39,519 bases of DNA from a virus. The first letter of the stretch is position 1. The number at the start of each line of letters is the position of its first letter. The stretch is from IMG/VR virus record IMGVR_UViG_3300043436_001183, positions 1 to 39,519 of that record. The stretch is one strand, 5' to 3'. Shown in pieces: positions 1-8,565 of this stretch. The notes beneath the pieces were generated by a model. That model had not been told where the DNA came from, searched no databases, and saw nothing but the letters and a program-made list of their open reading frames with translations. Both the position numbers and the translations under genes were made by a program.

Positions 1-72
1 CAGCAACGACTACAGGATGAGTCCCTCAAACTTTCCGACAAGTATCCGATAAGAATCCACTACAGTCGTTAA
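1..72 (+). CDS. 3' end of an unidentified gene (partial)
   Basis: The reading frame is open from the first base and ends at a TAA just before the next gene. Only 23 residues are visible, ending KYPIRIHYSR, which is too little to assign. It could be the tail of a glycosyltransferase like the one cut at the right edge if the genome is circular, but joining the two edges directly puts them in different frames, so some sequence would have to be missing. The reading frame is seen; its identity is not known. Confidence 0.4.
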   Translation, partial: QQRLQDESLKLSDKYPIRIHYSR

Positions 73-73
73 T

Positions 74-508
74 ATGGAATTGAGATGTAGTTCTTGTAAA
101 GAACATAAAGCACCAGAGTTGTTCTATAAAAATAAATCTACAAAAACTGGGTATAGCAATCAATGCCAAGAATGTAGAAAATTATGGAAACCATCAGCTG
201 AGCAAAGACTACTGTACAACGAAAGAATTAGAAACTGGAACAGAAAGAAATCTTCTGGCTTTACTGTAGAAGATTATGAAACAAGGCTAGCCGAACAAGA
301 TTACAAATGTGGAATATGTGGAACCGATAACCCTGGGGCCACAAATTGGCACACAGACCATAACCACGAAACAATGCAGAAGCGCGGAATCTTGTGTCAC
401 AAATGCAACACAGGACTAGGATTGCTTAAAGATAGTACTGAGGTACTGGAGAAGGCAATTATGTATCTTAACAAATATAACTCTATGAACAATGAGGTGA
501 AACCTTGA
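74..508 (+). CDS. HNH endonuclease, recombination endonuclease VII-like
   Basis: A 144-aa zinc-dependent nuclease of the T4 endonuclease VII type, which cuts branched or recombining DNA or acts as a free-standing homing enzyme. An N-terminal Cys pair array (C5/C8 and C31/C34) is followed by C79/C82, the catalytic DHNH at 95-98 and C108/C111. Every one of these positions matches the second such protein at 8926-9351 (C7/C10, C33/C36, C77/C80, DHNH 95-98, C108/C111), so the two share one architecture. There is no clear Shine-Dalgarno site before the ATG; TACAGT at 61-66 could be a -10 element of a leaderless transcript. The stop overlaps the TTG start of the next gene. It probably inserted between tail genes. 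Confidence 0.85.
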   Translation: MELRCSSCKEHKAPELFYKNKSTKTGYSNQCQECRKLWKPSAEQRLLYNERIRNWNRKKSSGFTVEDYETRLAEQDYKCGICGTDNPGATNWHTDHNHETMQKRGILCHKCNTGLGLLKDSTEVLEKAIMYLNKYNSMNNEVKP

Positions 509-1296
509 CCCGCAAATACTCCACAACCTCGGTTGCGACACAACTTGCCGCTACTATCTCAAACTCTGCTACGACAATAACAGTAGCATCAGGCACTGGC
601 TCAGCGTTAATGGGTGGTGTCACACTTGCAGCAGGTAACGTAGATCAGTTCCTTGTAGCACTCGATGTAGATACTAACAACGAAGAGATCGTCGCTGTCA
701 CTGGTATCTCTGGCGATACTCTTACAGTAGTTCGTGCTCGTGCTGGATCTTCTGCTATTGCACATACAGCCGGTGCTAGCGTCAAGCACGTCTTTACCGG
801 TGATGATGCAACCTTCTTTACAGCAGGAGTTGCTACAGCAGATGGTGCTATACCTAAGTCTTTGGTTACAACTAAGGGCGATATTGTTACTGCAACAGCC
901 AGTGCTACACCTGCTCGTCTAGGTGCTGGTACTAACAACCAAGTCCTTACAGTTGACTCAGCAACAGCAACTGGACTCAAGTGGGCTACACCTTCTACAC
1001 CAGCCTTGACAATCAATGCTCAGACTGGAACAACATATTCTTTGGTAGCAGCAGATGTGAACAAGCTCGTCACCCTATCTAATGCAGCAGCGATTACTTT
1101 GACAATTCCTAACGGAGTCTTTACTACAGGTCAAGAAGTACATATTCAGCAGATCGGTGTTGGACAGGTAACTGTAGCCAATGATGGAACTACATCCTAT
1201 ACAGGAGTCGGTACCAAGTTACGTGCTCAGTACTCAGCAGCCACAATCGTCTGTACCGGAACAAATACCTTCACAATGGTAGGAGACCTTAGTTAA
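505..1296 (+). CDS. Tail/appendage protein with a C-terminal domain shared with the collagen-like fibre
   Basis: A 263-aa Thr/Ala/Val-rich virion protein. The N-terminal half, with repeated TITVAS and TLTVV-like strands, resembles beta-rich phage appendage proteins. The last ~90 residues (QTGTTYSLVAADVNKLVTL through TMVGDLS) match the C-terminal domain of the collagen-like fibre at 37610-38662 ([19 protein letters not shown] through LIVGDIA), which suggests a shared trimerisation or receptor-facing tip. The TTG start overlaps the preceding stop (TTGA) and has GAGGTG a few bases upstream. The next gene starts at its last base. The role in host attachment is inferred from position and composition. 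Confidence 0.65.
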   Translation: MTRKYSTTSVATQLAATISNSATTITVASGTGSALMGGVTLAAGNVDQFLVALDVDTNNEEIVAVTGISGDTLTVVRARAGSSAIAHTAGASVKHVFTGDDATFFTAGVATADGAIPKSLVTTKGDIVTATASATPARLGAGTNNQVLTVDSATATGLKWATPSTPALTINAQTGTTYSLVAADVNKLVTLSNAAAITLTIPNGVFTTGQEVHIQQIGVGQVTVANDGTTSYTGVGTKLRAQYSAATIVCTGTNTFTMVGDLS

Positions 1297-1841
1297 TGAG
1301 TCCAATCCTAGGAATTATTGCTTCATCGTTTCGTAGCGCTGCCGGACCTAAAGGTGCCTATGATGCCTTGGCAACTGTCACGCTATCTGCTGCGACTTCT
1401 ACAATTACCTTTGCTGCTATTCCAAATACCTATAAGCATTTGCAGATTCGTGGCATTGCAAGAACTACAACTTCAACTCAAGACTTTATTGTTTACAAAC
1501 CAAATGGAAATAATATATCAGCTCGCCATTTTCTTGCGGGAGATGGAGCCTCTGCTTCAGCGGGTGCAAGTACTTCTGTTTTTGACTTCGGTTCTATTCC
1601 ATCAAGTAGTAGCACTGCAAATGTTTTTGGTGCCTATATATTGGACATATTAGATTACACAGCAAATAAAAATAAAACGTTAAGACAATTAAATGGTTCT
1701 GATCTTAATGGTTCTGGAAGTATAAACTTTGTTTCTGGTCTATATATTGATACGACACCAATGAATTCTTTAACAATTACAACATATAACGCAACTAATT
1801 TTGCTATCGGTACACAATTCTCACTATACGGGGTGCGTTAA
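1296..1841 (+). CDS. Putative tail appendage protein, paralogue 1
   Basis: A 181-aa Ser/Thr-rich protein ending in GTQFSLYGVR. This ending matches the end of the N-terminal domain in the two following genes (GSTFSLYGIA in both), and all three begin with a similar T-x-TLSAATSTITF-type strand. They are tandem paralogues; this one lacks the glycine-rich C-terminal half. Likely a beta-sandwich appendage or decoration module. Its ATG overlaps the previous stop (TAATG), so translation is probably coupled. No catalytic motif is seen, and function is inferred only from position among the tail genes. Confidence 0.6.
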   Translation: MSPILGIIASSFRSAAGPKGAYDALATVTLSAATSTITFAAIPNTYKHLQIRGIARTTTSTQDFIVYKPNGNNISARHFLAGDGASASAGASTSVFDFGSIPSSSSTANVFGAYILDILDYTANKNKTLRQLNGSDLNGSGSINFVSGLYIDTTPMNSLTITTYNATNFAIGTQFSLYGVR

Positions 1842-3152
1842 ATGCCAAATACATATACAGAATTACGCAAGACAACTGTTGCCACTGCCACCTCATCAGT
1901 CACTCTTGACCTAACTGGCATTAGTGGTTACACCGATTTGGTTTTGGTAATTAGTGGAACCAATACAACTTCAGCGCAAAATGTTGGATTACGATTTAAT
2001 GGTGACACAACTTCTTTGTATTCTAGAACTTCAGTTTACGGGGATGGAACTTCTGCTCTTTCAACTAGAGATTCAAACCAGACATCTATTTTTGCAACAT
2101 ATTATGGTACAACTCAAGCAACTGCCATTATTCAGATTATGAATTATTCCAACGCAACAACCTTCAAGACAATAATTTCACGCAGCAATGACCCAGCTTC
2201 TGCTCTTAATGCAACAGTTGGATTGTACCGAAGTACGTCTGCAATTACTTCATTAACTGTTATCCCTTTATCTACAACTTTTGCAGTCGGCTCCACATTC
2301 TCACTCTACGGTATCGCCAACGCTGACCAAGGCGCTGCAAAGGCAACTGGCGGTATCATCACAGAAGATTCACAGTATTGGTATCATACCTTTGGTGCAT
2401 CAGGAACATTTACTCCAAAGGTTGCACTTACCTGTGATTACCTTGTACTTGCAGGTGGCGCTGGTGGTGGAGCATCTGCTGCAAATGATTCAGGTGGTGG
2501 CGGCGGTGGTGGTGCAGGTGGATTTAGAACTTCTATTGGTGGTTCACCGTTGTCATTAACTGCAATTAACTACCCAGTAACAATCGGTGCAGGCGGAGCA
2601 GGTGGAGTTTATGCTTCAGGCGCAGGCACTAGAGGTGTTGATTCAGTCTTTTCCTCAATCACAAGTAACGGCGGTGGTGGTGGAGCTCCGTATAATATAA
2701 ATGGAACATCTGGAACTTATGGTTCCGGCGGTGGTGGTGGTGGCGGTATTAACATAACTGCAACGACTGGCACATCTGGCCAAGGAAATAACGGCGGAAA
2801 CGGCGCACAATTTTCCGCAGGCGGTGGTGGTGGTGCTGGTGCTAACGGCACAGCGAGTGTTAATGGTGGTGGCGGTGGCAATGGAGGAGCAGGTAGCGCA
2901 TCTTCAATTACTGGATCATCTGTAACTTATGCTGGTGGCGGCGGTGGCGGTGCTTACAACAACCCAGCAGGCACAGGCGGTACAGGTGGCGGTGGATCTG
3001 GCGGCGCTAACGGAATATCTCAAAACGGTGTCGCAGGTACAGTTAACACTGGCTCTGGCGGTGGTGGAGGCGGTGGTGGCTTTGGTTCAGGTGCTAGAGG
3101 TGCAGGCGGCGCAGGCGGTTCAGGCGTAGTCATTATTCGGTATAGCAAGTGA
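1842..3152 (+). CDS. Glycine-rich tail protein, paralogue 2
   Basis: A 436-aa protein. Residues 1-155 form the domain ending GSTFSLYGIA that is shared with both neighbours. Residues ~175-430 are a glycine-rich domain that starts with YWYHTFGASGTFTP, has many runs of four to seven glycines, and closes with GSGVVIIRY. That pattern (SGTFTP, then LVLAGGAGGG, then VVIIRY) is typical of the phage glycine-rich tail-tip domain family, in which polyglycine helices build a receptor-contacting face. It starts directly after the preceding stop. Glycine codons favour GGT and GGC, so the DNA itself is repetitive. Confidence 0.7.
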   Translation: MPNTYTELRKTTVATATSSVTLDLTGISGYTDLVLVISGTNTTSAQNVGLRFNGDTTSLYSRTSVYGDGTSALSTRDSNQTSIFATYYGTTQATAIIQIMNYSNATTFKTIISRSNDPASALNATVGLYRSTSAITSLTVIPLSTTFAVGSTFSLYGIANADQGAAKATGGIITEDSQYWYHTFGASGTFTPKVALTCDYLVLAGGAGGGASAANDSGGGGGGGAGGFRTSIGGSPLSLTAINYPVTIGAGGAGGVYASGAGTRGVDSVFSSITSNGGGGGAPYNINGTSGTYGSGGGGGGGINITATTGTSGQGNNGGNGAQFSAGGGGGAGANGTASVNGGGGGNGGAGSASSITGSSVTYAGGGGGGAYNNPAGTGGTGGGGSGGANGISQNGVAGTVNTGSGGGGGGGGFGSGARGAGGAGGSGVVIIRYSK

Positions 3153-3168
3153 TAAGGGAGATTAGATA

Positions 3169-4524
3169 ATGGCCAACGAAAACTACATTCTGCTCGAAAG
3201 AACCGAACTCAACGCTAGTGCTGCCAGTATAACTTTTTCCAACATCCCACAAACGGGTTACACCGATTTGAAGATTGTATTTTCAATAAGAACAGATAAT
3301 AACTCTTCTAATTACCTTTCAGCATTCATAACATTCAATGGTTCTTCTACAGGTTATTCTCAAAGAATGCTTTATGGAACAGGGTCATCTGCTCTATCTG
3401 CATCAGGTTCTGGTTCTTATCTTGATTGGTCAGCATATGGTTCTACCACCGCTGCTACCGCTTCAACATTTGGTAACGGTGAAATATACATACCTAACTA
3501 CACTGGCTCAACAAACAAAAGTGTTTCGGCAGATTCTGTATCTGAAACCAATGCTACAAACGCTATCACTGCTTTAACTGCTGGATTGTGGTCAAACACC
3601 GCAGCAATTACAAGTATTACCTTTACTGGTAATTCAGGCAATCTAATGGCAGGCTCAACCTTCTCACTCTATGGCATAGCAGCCCTAGGCACTACACCTG
3701 CCATTGCGCCAAAGGCTAGCGGTGGCAATATCATTGACTACGATGGCACTTACTGGATTCATACATTCACCACATCAGGAACCTTTACTCCATTACAAGG
3801 ACTTACTTGTGACTACTTAGTAGTTGCAGGTGGTGGTGGTGGATTTACTGGTATTACAAGCGACCAATACGGTGGCGGTGGTGGTGCTGGTGGTTTACGT
3901 TCAACCGTAACTGCTACGGGTGGTGGTGGTTCTCTTGAATCAGCTATATCGGTGGTAAGTAATACTGCTTATGCAATTACTGTTGGCGCTGGTGGTCCTA
4001 GTGGAACATCAGGAAGTAACTCAGTATTTTCTACAATCACATCAACTGGTGGTGGTTTTGGAAATGGAATTTCAGGCGGTTCAGGCGGTGGTTCCCGTTC
4101 TATTACTGGCACTGGTGCCGGTGGTACTGCTAGCCCAAGCGGTCAAGGTTTTGCAGGTGGTACAGGTACATTGATCGCTGGCACTGCCTCCGCAGCAGGA
4201 GGAGGCGGTGGTGCTGGAGCCGTTGGTGTTAATGGCAATGCTGGAAGCGGTTTTGGTGTTGCTGGAAATGGCGGTGCTGGCGTTGCAAGTTCTATAACTG
4301 GTACATCTGTGACTCGTGGTGGCGGTGGCGGTGGAGCCGGTGGCGGTACAGATGGAACTGGCGGTACTGGCGGAGGCGGTAATGGAAACCGAGCAGGCGT
4401 CGCAGGTTCTGGAACTATAAACACTGGCGGCGGTGGTGGTGGTGCCTACGGCGTCGGTGGAGGCACCGGAACTCCAGGCGTAGGCGGTTCAGGAATTGTT
4501 ATTATTAGATACCCAGCAGCATAA
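3169..4524 (+). CDS. Glycine-rich tail protein, paralogue 3
   Basis: A 451-aa protein organised like the gene before it: a ~165-aa N-terminal domain ending GSTFSLYGIA, a linker with YWIHTFTTSGTFTP, then glycine-rich sequence to a terminal GIVIIRYPAA. Glycine runs are interspersed with TGTSVTRGG-type turns. The two proteins differ substantially in the N-terminal part but keep the same domain borders, as expected for duplicated and diverging host-range determinants. The start is preceded by AAGGGAG at a suitable distance. The role at the tail tip is inferred. Confidence 0.7.
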   Translation: MANENYILLERTELNASAASITFSNIPQTGYTDLKIVFSIRTDNNSSNYLSAFITFNGSSTGYSQRMLYGTGSSALSASGSGSYLDWSAYGSTTAATASTFGNGEIYIPNYTGSTNKSVSADSVSETNATNAITALTAGLWSNTAAITSITFTGNSGNLMAGSTFSLYGIAALGTTPAIAPKASGGNIIDYDGTYWIHTFTTSGTFTPLQGLTCDYLVVAGGGGGFTGITSDQYGGGGGAGGLRSTVTATGGGGSLESAISVVSNTAYAITVGAGGPSGTSGSNSVFSTITSTGGGFGNGISGGSGGGSRSITGTGAGGTASPSGQGFAGGTGTLIAGTASAAGGGGGAGAVGVNGNAGSGFGVAGNGGAGVASSITGTSVTRGGGGGGAGGGTDGTGGTGGGGNGNRAGVAGSGTINTGGGGGGAYGVGGGTGTPGVGGSGIVIIRYPAA

Positions 4525-4535
4525 GGAGAAATAGA

Positions 4536-4868
4536 ATGTCACATTGGGCAGAGATAGATGAGAACAACATCGTACTACGTGTACTCGTAGGCGATAACAA
4601 CGAGCCAGATGAAGGCGAAGCCTTTATGAACTCACTCGGCGGTACCTGGGTTAAGACCAGTTACAACGGGAATATCAGAAAAAACTATGCAGGAATTGGG
4701 TTTCACTATGACCCAGTAAATGATTGGTTCCACGCACCTCAACCATTCCCATCGTGGACATTGGATGAGAATGCACAGTGGCAAGCACCAGTTGCTTACC
4801 CTACAGATGGAGTTATGTACGTGTGGGATGAAGAAACTACAGATTGGAAGGCAGTAAATAATGGCTGA
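4536..4868 (+). CDS. Conserved small phage tail-associated protein
   Basis: A 110-aa protein of a type common in aquatic phages: it begins MSHWAEIDENNIV, continues with a KTSYNGNIRKNYAGIGF segment and ends with FHAPQPFPSWTL and PTDGVMYVWDEET. In relatives it lies among tail-fibre genes, but its biochemical role is not established to my knowledge. AAGGAG precedes the ATG. The stop overlaps the next start by 8 bases, indicating translational coupling. Recognition of the family is from memory of the motif pattern. Confidence 0.65.
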   Translation: MSHWAEIDENNIVLRVLVGDNNEPDEGEAFMNSLGGTWVKTSYNGNIRKNYAGIGFHYDPVNDWFHAPQPFPSWTLDENAQWQAPVAYPTDGVMYVWDEETTDWKAVNNG

Positions 4869-5091
4869 TAAGAAACTTATTGTAGATGTAGCAAAGGGAA
4901 CACACTCATACGTGGACCTCACACCTGAAGAGATTGAACAGCGTGCAGTTGATGCACAGGCTGCTGCGATTGAGAAGGCAGAACGTGAGGCAGCAGAGGC
5001 TGCTAAGGCCGATGCCAAGCTCACAGCACAAGCAAAGCTAGCAGCACTAGGTCTTACAGGCGAAGAAGTAGCAGCACTTACAAACAACTAA
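4861..5091 (+). CDS. Small alanine-rich coiled-coil protein
   Basis: A 76-aa protein. After a short N-terminal segment, residues ~25-70 form an Ala/Glu/Lys-rich helix likely to be a coiled coil (EIEQRAVDAQAAAIEKAERE), ending LGLTGEEVAALTNN. It overlaps the preceding gene by 8 bases and is followed by the large tail protein after an AAGGAG site. It could be a chaperone or assembly partner for a neighbouring tail protein; that is inference from size and position. Confidence 0.55.
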   Translation: MADKKLIVDVAKGTHSYVDLTPEEIEQRAVDAQAAAIEKAEREAAEAAKADAKLTAQAKLAALGLTGEEVAALTNN

Positions 5092-5100
5092 GGAGTAATA

Positions 5101-7308
5101 ATGCCCTACGGCGATGACATTAGTGAGGGCTTACCATTAACCCTTTCCAATCCAGCAGGTGCTACATACACTCCTAGTGGTTATGCCTATGATGTAGCTA
5201 TTGCAGGTCTACCATTCTTCATCTCACCCCTTGACGACCAACCATATCGTCGTGTGACGGCGCAGTATCGTAAGCAACAGATTGACCAGTCACGTGAACC
5301 AGGTGAGCAGACGCTTACCGGTTGGTGGTTACGCTCTCAATCATCATTCCACTTTGGACAAGGCATCAAGTTCTTTGAGCCTATCCAAGAAGAGTCACTA
5401 CGCTTCCAGTACACAGAGTCCAAGGGACTCAACGTGTGGGAGAAGGGTCAAGCGACCCTACTTAAAGATAGCGATAATGTACACACAGTTACTGGTGGTA
5501 TCAGAACTGATGGTCGTCCTTGGCAAATCGCTAGATCTATCCAGTGGACTACTAGCAGCAATCTCTATAACGGTATTCTATTGGTGGATGAGTTTGATGT
5601 GGATAAGATATTCCCACAGATCACTGTATCTATTACCAACAAGGCACTGACATCTAACGTGGCAACGCTGACTACATCAGCTGCACACGGCCTATCTATA
5701 GGTATGCAGATCGTCATCACTGGGGTAGATGCTACCTTCAATGGTGAGTATCGAATTACTACAGTGCCTACTACAACCACCTTTACCTATGCTAAGACAG
5801 CAACCAACGTACCATCTGCTGCGGTGTCACCAGCAGGTACAGGCACGGCAGAAGTTATCCACTTCGTTGATTACATATCTGGTACTGATTATCCGGTACA
5901 CGCAATCTGTGATGATGGAGTCTATGCCTACTGGGTAACTAACGTGCTTAACTCTGGCACTCCTAGACTCAGAGTCTACAAGAAGTTGCTATCTGATGAT
6001 AGCTCTGTATCACCTACCTTAATGTTTAGCAACAATGGCATTACCGTAGAAAACGCTGTAATGGAATACACCAAAGAGCGTATCGTTATGTGTGTCAACG
6101 ATAAGGTCTACGAGTTTTCTTCAACAGCTAGCGCAATGCCTACTGCTGTCTATACCCACAATGATCCTGACCACGTCTTTACTAGCATTACCTCATCAGG
6201 TGCTGCAATCTATGTAGCAGGCTATGCCGGTATCCAGTCCAATATCTATAAGTTCACACTCAATACATCAGGTGTAATGCCTACCTTGACCAGTGCTATT
6301 ACAGCAGCTGAACTACCAGTAGGTGAAAGAACGTACAAGATCTCGTACTACTTAGGCTATATGATTATTGGCACTAGCCAAGGTATGCGTGTAGCACAGG
6401 TATCTGATACCGACGGGTCCATCCAATATGGTCCACTATTATTTGAGTCAACACAGCCAGTCTATGACTTTGCCTTCCGTGATAAGTATATCTGGGCAGC
6501 AACTGGAGTAGATGGACAAGTTGGCGTTACGCGTATCAACCTTGGACAAGATCTAGGCACCTTGATATTTCCTTATGCCTGGGATCTCTACGATCCAGAT
6601 GACACATTAGGTCACTACACAACCACCTGTGCTTTTATGGGAGAAACCAATCGCCTTGCTTATGTCAATGCTGGCAACGGTGCAGATGGTGCTATCTACA
6701 TAGAGTCAGCATCCACACTGCTACCTAGTGGCTATCTACAAACAGGCTTTATTCGGTACAACACACTTGAGAAGAAGATCTTCAAGCAGCTTCAGGCTCG
6801 TATAGATACGACCAATGGTGCTCTCAATATGTATTCAATTACATCAACTGGTGTTGAAGCTAACATCGGTACCTTTGCACAAGGTGATGATGTACCTGAG
6901 GTTAACATTGCTTATCCAAATACCTCACAAGAGTATCTAGGATTTAAGTTTACTCTTAGTCGTTCATCTACAGATAGTACCAAGGGGCCACTGTTTACTG
7001 GCTACCAAGTTAAGTCACTACCTGCTATCCCACGTCAGCGATTGATTCAGTATCCATTGATGTGCTTTGACCACGAGAGAGATAGATTTAATAACGAGGT
7101 AGGTTCAGATGGCTCTGCCTATGATCGTATCTCACAGATAGAAGGTGTCGAGAACGTAGGCGACACAATTAGAATTGAAGATTTCCGTACAGGTGAGTCT
7201 TATATCGGACTCATTGAAGAGATGGATTTCATCAACCGCACCCCACCATCAACCCGCTTTAGTGGGTTCGGTGGTGTCCTTCTAGTAACTATCCGGAGCG
7301 TATCGTGA
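5101..7308 (+). CDS. Large tail protein with a predicted beta-propeller-like core
   Basis: A 735-aa virion protein. Residues ~180-250 form an Ig-like phage module (TSNVATLTTSAAHGLSIGMQ, then FNGEYRITTVPTTTTFTY). Residues ~260-540 carry repeated beta-strand blocks of propeller style (AIYVAGYAGIQSNIYKF, YIWAATGVDGQVGVTRI). The C-terminal ~190 residues (from RYNTLEKKIFKQLQ) resemble a distal tail or nozzle domain. It is the largest tail gene in the window and sits just before the lysis cassette. No tape-measure gene is seen, so it may form the short tail's hub or spike. The stop overlaps the start of the next gene. Confidence 0.6.
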   Translation: MPYGDDISEGLPLTLSNPAGATYTPSGYAYDVAIAGLPFFISPLDDQPYRRVTAQYRKQQIDQSREPGEQTLTGWWLRSQSSFHFGQGIKFFEPIQEESLRFQYTESKGLNVWEKGQATLLKDSDNVHTVTGGIRTDGRPWQIARSIQWTTSSNLYNGILLVDEFDVDKIFPQITVSITNKALTSNVATLTTSAAHGLSIGMQIVITGVDATFNGEYRITTVPTTTTFTYAKTATNVPSAAVSPAGTGTAEVIHFVDYISGTDYPVHAICDDGVYAYWVTNVLNSGTPRLRVYKKLLSDDSSVSPTLMFSNNGITVENAVMEYTKERIVMCVNDKVYEFSSTASAMPTAVYTHNDPDHVFTSITSSGAAIYVAGYAGIQSNIYKFTLNTSGVMPTLTSAITAAELPVGERTYKISYYLGYMIIGTSQGMRVAQVSDTDGSIQYGPLLFESTQPVYDFAFRDKYIWAATGVDGQVGVTRINLGQDLGTLIFPYAWDLYDPDDTLGHYTTTCAFMGETNRLAYVNAGNGADGAIYIESASTLLPSGYLQTGFIRYNTLEKKIFKQLQARIDTTNGALNMYSITSTGVEANIGTFAQGDDVPEVNIAYPNTSQEYLGFKFTLSRSSTDSTKGPLFTGYQVKSLPAIPRQRLIQYPLMCFDHERDRFNNEVGSDGSAYDRISQIEGVENVGDTIRIEDFRTGESYIGLIEEMDFINRTPPSTRFSGFGGVLLVTIRSVS

Positions 7309-7502
7309 CCGCACAAGACTATGCAACAGTTGCTGTTTCCGTATGTACCATCGTTGGTGGATTTGCTACAGCAGTACGCTGGTTGGTTAAGCACTATCTC
7401 AATGAACTCAAGCCTAACTCTGGCAGTTCACTCAAGGATTCAGTCACCCGTTTAGAAGAGAAGGTAGAGATCCTCTACCAGATTCTTATACAGAAAAGGT
7501 AA
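7305..7502 (+). CDS. Small membrane protein, possible holin
   Basis: A 65-aa protein with one predicted transmembrane helix near the N-terminus (residues ~8-28, VAVSVCTIVGGFATAVRWLV). A soluble tail ending in a short coiled coil (DSVTRLEEKVEILYQIL) follows. Its position immediately before the endolysin fits a holin or holin-accessory role. It starts with GTG inside the end of the preceding gene (GTGA overlap). The other candidate holin is the gene at 7955-8149, and sequence alone cannot say which forms the lesion. Confidence 0.55.
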   Translation: MTAQDYATVAVSVCTIVGGFATAVRWLVKHYLNELKPNSGSSLKDSVTRLEEKVEILYQILIQKR

Positions 7503-7505
7503 ACA

Positions 7506-7958
7506 ATGATTCCATTAGCCAAGAGAGCAACACCTGCTGCTATCGCAGCTCTGCGTCAAGCAACTGCACACTTTCCTAAGCGAAAGAAAGCATCAGATGG
7601 ACTACTACCTAGTGCAGCACACGTACATCAGAACCCTAACTCAGACCACAACTCAGGCTTTGCTGTAGATATTACGCACGATCCAGTAAGAGGCGTTGAC
7701 TGTGCATTTGCTTTCATTAAACTGCAATCAGATCCACGTGTGAAGTACTTGATATTCAAGGGCAAGATCTGGTCTATCAAGAATGGCAATAAAGATTACA
7801 CTGGTAGCAACCCACACAATAAGCACCTACATATTTCGATCAAGGAAGAGTGCGGTAACGACACTTCGCCTTGGTTCCCTTGGCTGCCCCAGCCAAAGGC
7901 TATCAACAAAGTAAAGGCAGTAGTTAAGCCTCTACCTAAGAAGAAAGAGAATAAATGA
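7506..7958 (+). CDS. Endolysin, M15-type zinc peptidase (D-Ala-D-Ala carboxypeptidase-like fold)
   Basis: A 150-aa lysis enzyme predicted to cleave peptide cross-links of peptidoglycan. The zinc-binding motif of the VanY/M15 family is visible: H48 and D55 in SDHNSGFAVDITHD, and the C-terminal H-x-H in HLHIS (H107 and H109). The C-terminal ~20 residues are a basic tail (KAVVKPLPKKKENK), perhaps for wall attraction. There is no signal peptide, so release would depend on a holin. It lies between two small membrane proteins and overlaps the second by 4 bases. Substrate specificity cannot be deduced. Confidence 0.8.
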   Translation: MIPLAKRATPAAIAALRQATAHFPKRKKASDGLLPSAAHVHQNPNSDHNSGFAVDITHDPVRGVDCAFAFIKLQSDPRVKYLIFKGKIWSIKNGNKDYTGSNPHNKHLHISIKEECGNDTSPWFPWLPQPKAINKVKAVVKPLPKKKENK

Positions 7959-8149
7959 AAATCAATCCGAAAGTAAAAGCAATACTCGCAACATATCTTC
8001 GTGCAGGAGTAGCGTCAGTAATCGCGCTATACCTTGCAGGAGTTACAGATCCAAAGGCTTTAGCAACAGCAGGTATTGCTGCTATTGCAGGTCCATTGCT
8101 CAAGGCATTAGACCCAAAGGCCGCAGAGTTTGGTCGTGGTGCTAAGTAA
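7955..8149 (+). CDS. Holin-like small membrane protein
   Basis: A 64-aa protein with a hydrophobic Ala/Ile/Leu-rich helix at residues ~13-30 and a second weaker one at ~33-50 (ALATAGIAAIAGPLLKAL), a short basic N-terminus and a C-terminal KAAEFGRGAK tail. This is typical of actinophage holins, which control the timing of lysis. The ATG overlaps the endolysin stop. It is the last gene before the intrinsic terminator at 8173-8210, so it closes the late rightward transcript. Confidence 0.65.
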   Translation: MKINPKVKAILATYLRAGVASVIALYLAGVTDPKALATAGIAAIAGPLLKALDPKAAEFGRGAK

Positions 8150-8172
8150 TTAGCCCATAAGCGCGAGGCAAT

Positions 8173-8210
8173 GGCCCTCATCCCTTCGGGGATGGGGGCC
8201 TATTTTTTTT
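8173..8210 (+). terminator. Intrinsic terminator at the end of the late/lysis operon
   Basis: A 12-bp stem (8173-8184 with 8189-8200, one G-T wobble) with a TTCG tetraloop is followed by TA and eight T residues at 8203-8210. It lies 23 bases after the holin-like gene and separates the rightward late genes from the leftward pair at 8215-8800. This is the most convincing Rho-independent terminator in the window. Confidence 0.92.
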
Positions 8211-8214
8211 ATGC

Positions 8215-8565
8215 CTAAAATATGCCTGAGTTAGAGTCCCCACTTAGGTGGGTCTTGAGGCGGTGACAGTTAGCACAGAGCGTCTGTAAGTTAGACGGGT
8301 CGTTGTTCCACCTGTCCCCGTCAATGTGGTCAACGTCAAGTTGGCTGATGTGGACTGGGATGAAGCCACACTTCTGGCAGTTGTTCTTCTTGTGGACTGC
8401 GTATGGGTACTGCGAGTTGATAATGTTACGTTTATAGACTGCCTTGCACCGGTACCTGCTATTGATGGGTCGGTTCTTATCTCTGAGTTTAATCTTGGTC
8501 TGACCACAGACTGAGCATAGCGCAGTCCTGGCTTCTTCATCAATACTCGTTAGCTTGTGGTCCAT
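8215..8565 (-). CDS. HNH endonuclease
   Basis: A 116-aa nuclease of the classical HNH type. The motif is DVDHIDGDRWNNDP (D79/H80), followed by the N in SNLQTLC and the final H in CANCHRLKTH (C97/C100, H101); C63/C66 (CQKC) complete a zinc site, and C17/C20 (CSVC) may form another. It belongs to a different subfamily from the two endonuclease VII-like proteins. The ATG at 8565 is preferred because upstream in-frame sequence overlaps the neighbouring zinc-ribbon gene; with this start the overlap is 26 bp. It probably acts as a homing or packaging-associated nuclease. Confidence 0.8.
   Translation of the reverse strand: MDHKLTSIDEEARTALCSVCGQTKIKLRDKNRPINSRYRCKAVYKRNIINSQYPYAVHKKNNCQKCGFIPVHISQLDVDHIDGDRWNNDPSNLQTLCANCHRLKTHLSGDSNSGIF

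Noticed and set aside
645-1016. Minus-strand open frame of 123 codons.
   Set aside because: Opposite a well-supported tail gene; valine/alanine-rich complement of threonine/alanine codons, no ribosome-binding site.
4143-4424. Minus-strand Pro/Ala-rich frame.
   Set aside because: Complement of the glycine-rich tail gene; composition is an artefact of GGN codons.
2450-4500. Repetitive GGTGGTGGC-type DNA that could be called a DNA repeat element.
   Set aside because: It is explained by glycine codons of two tail proteins.
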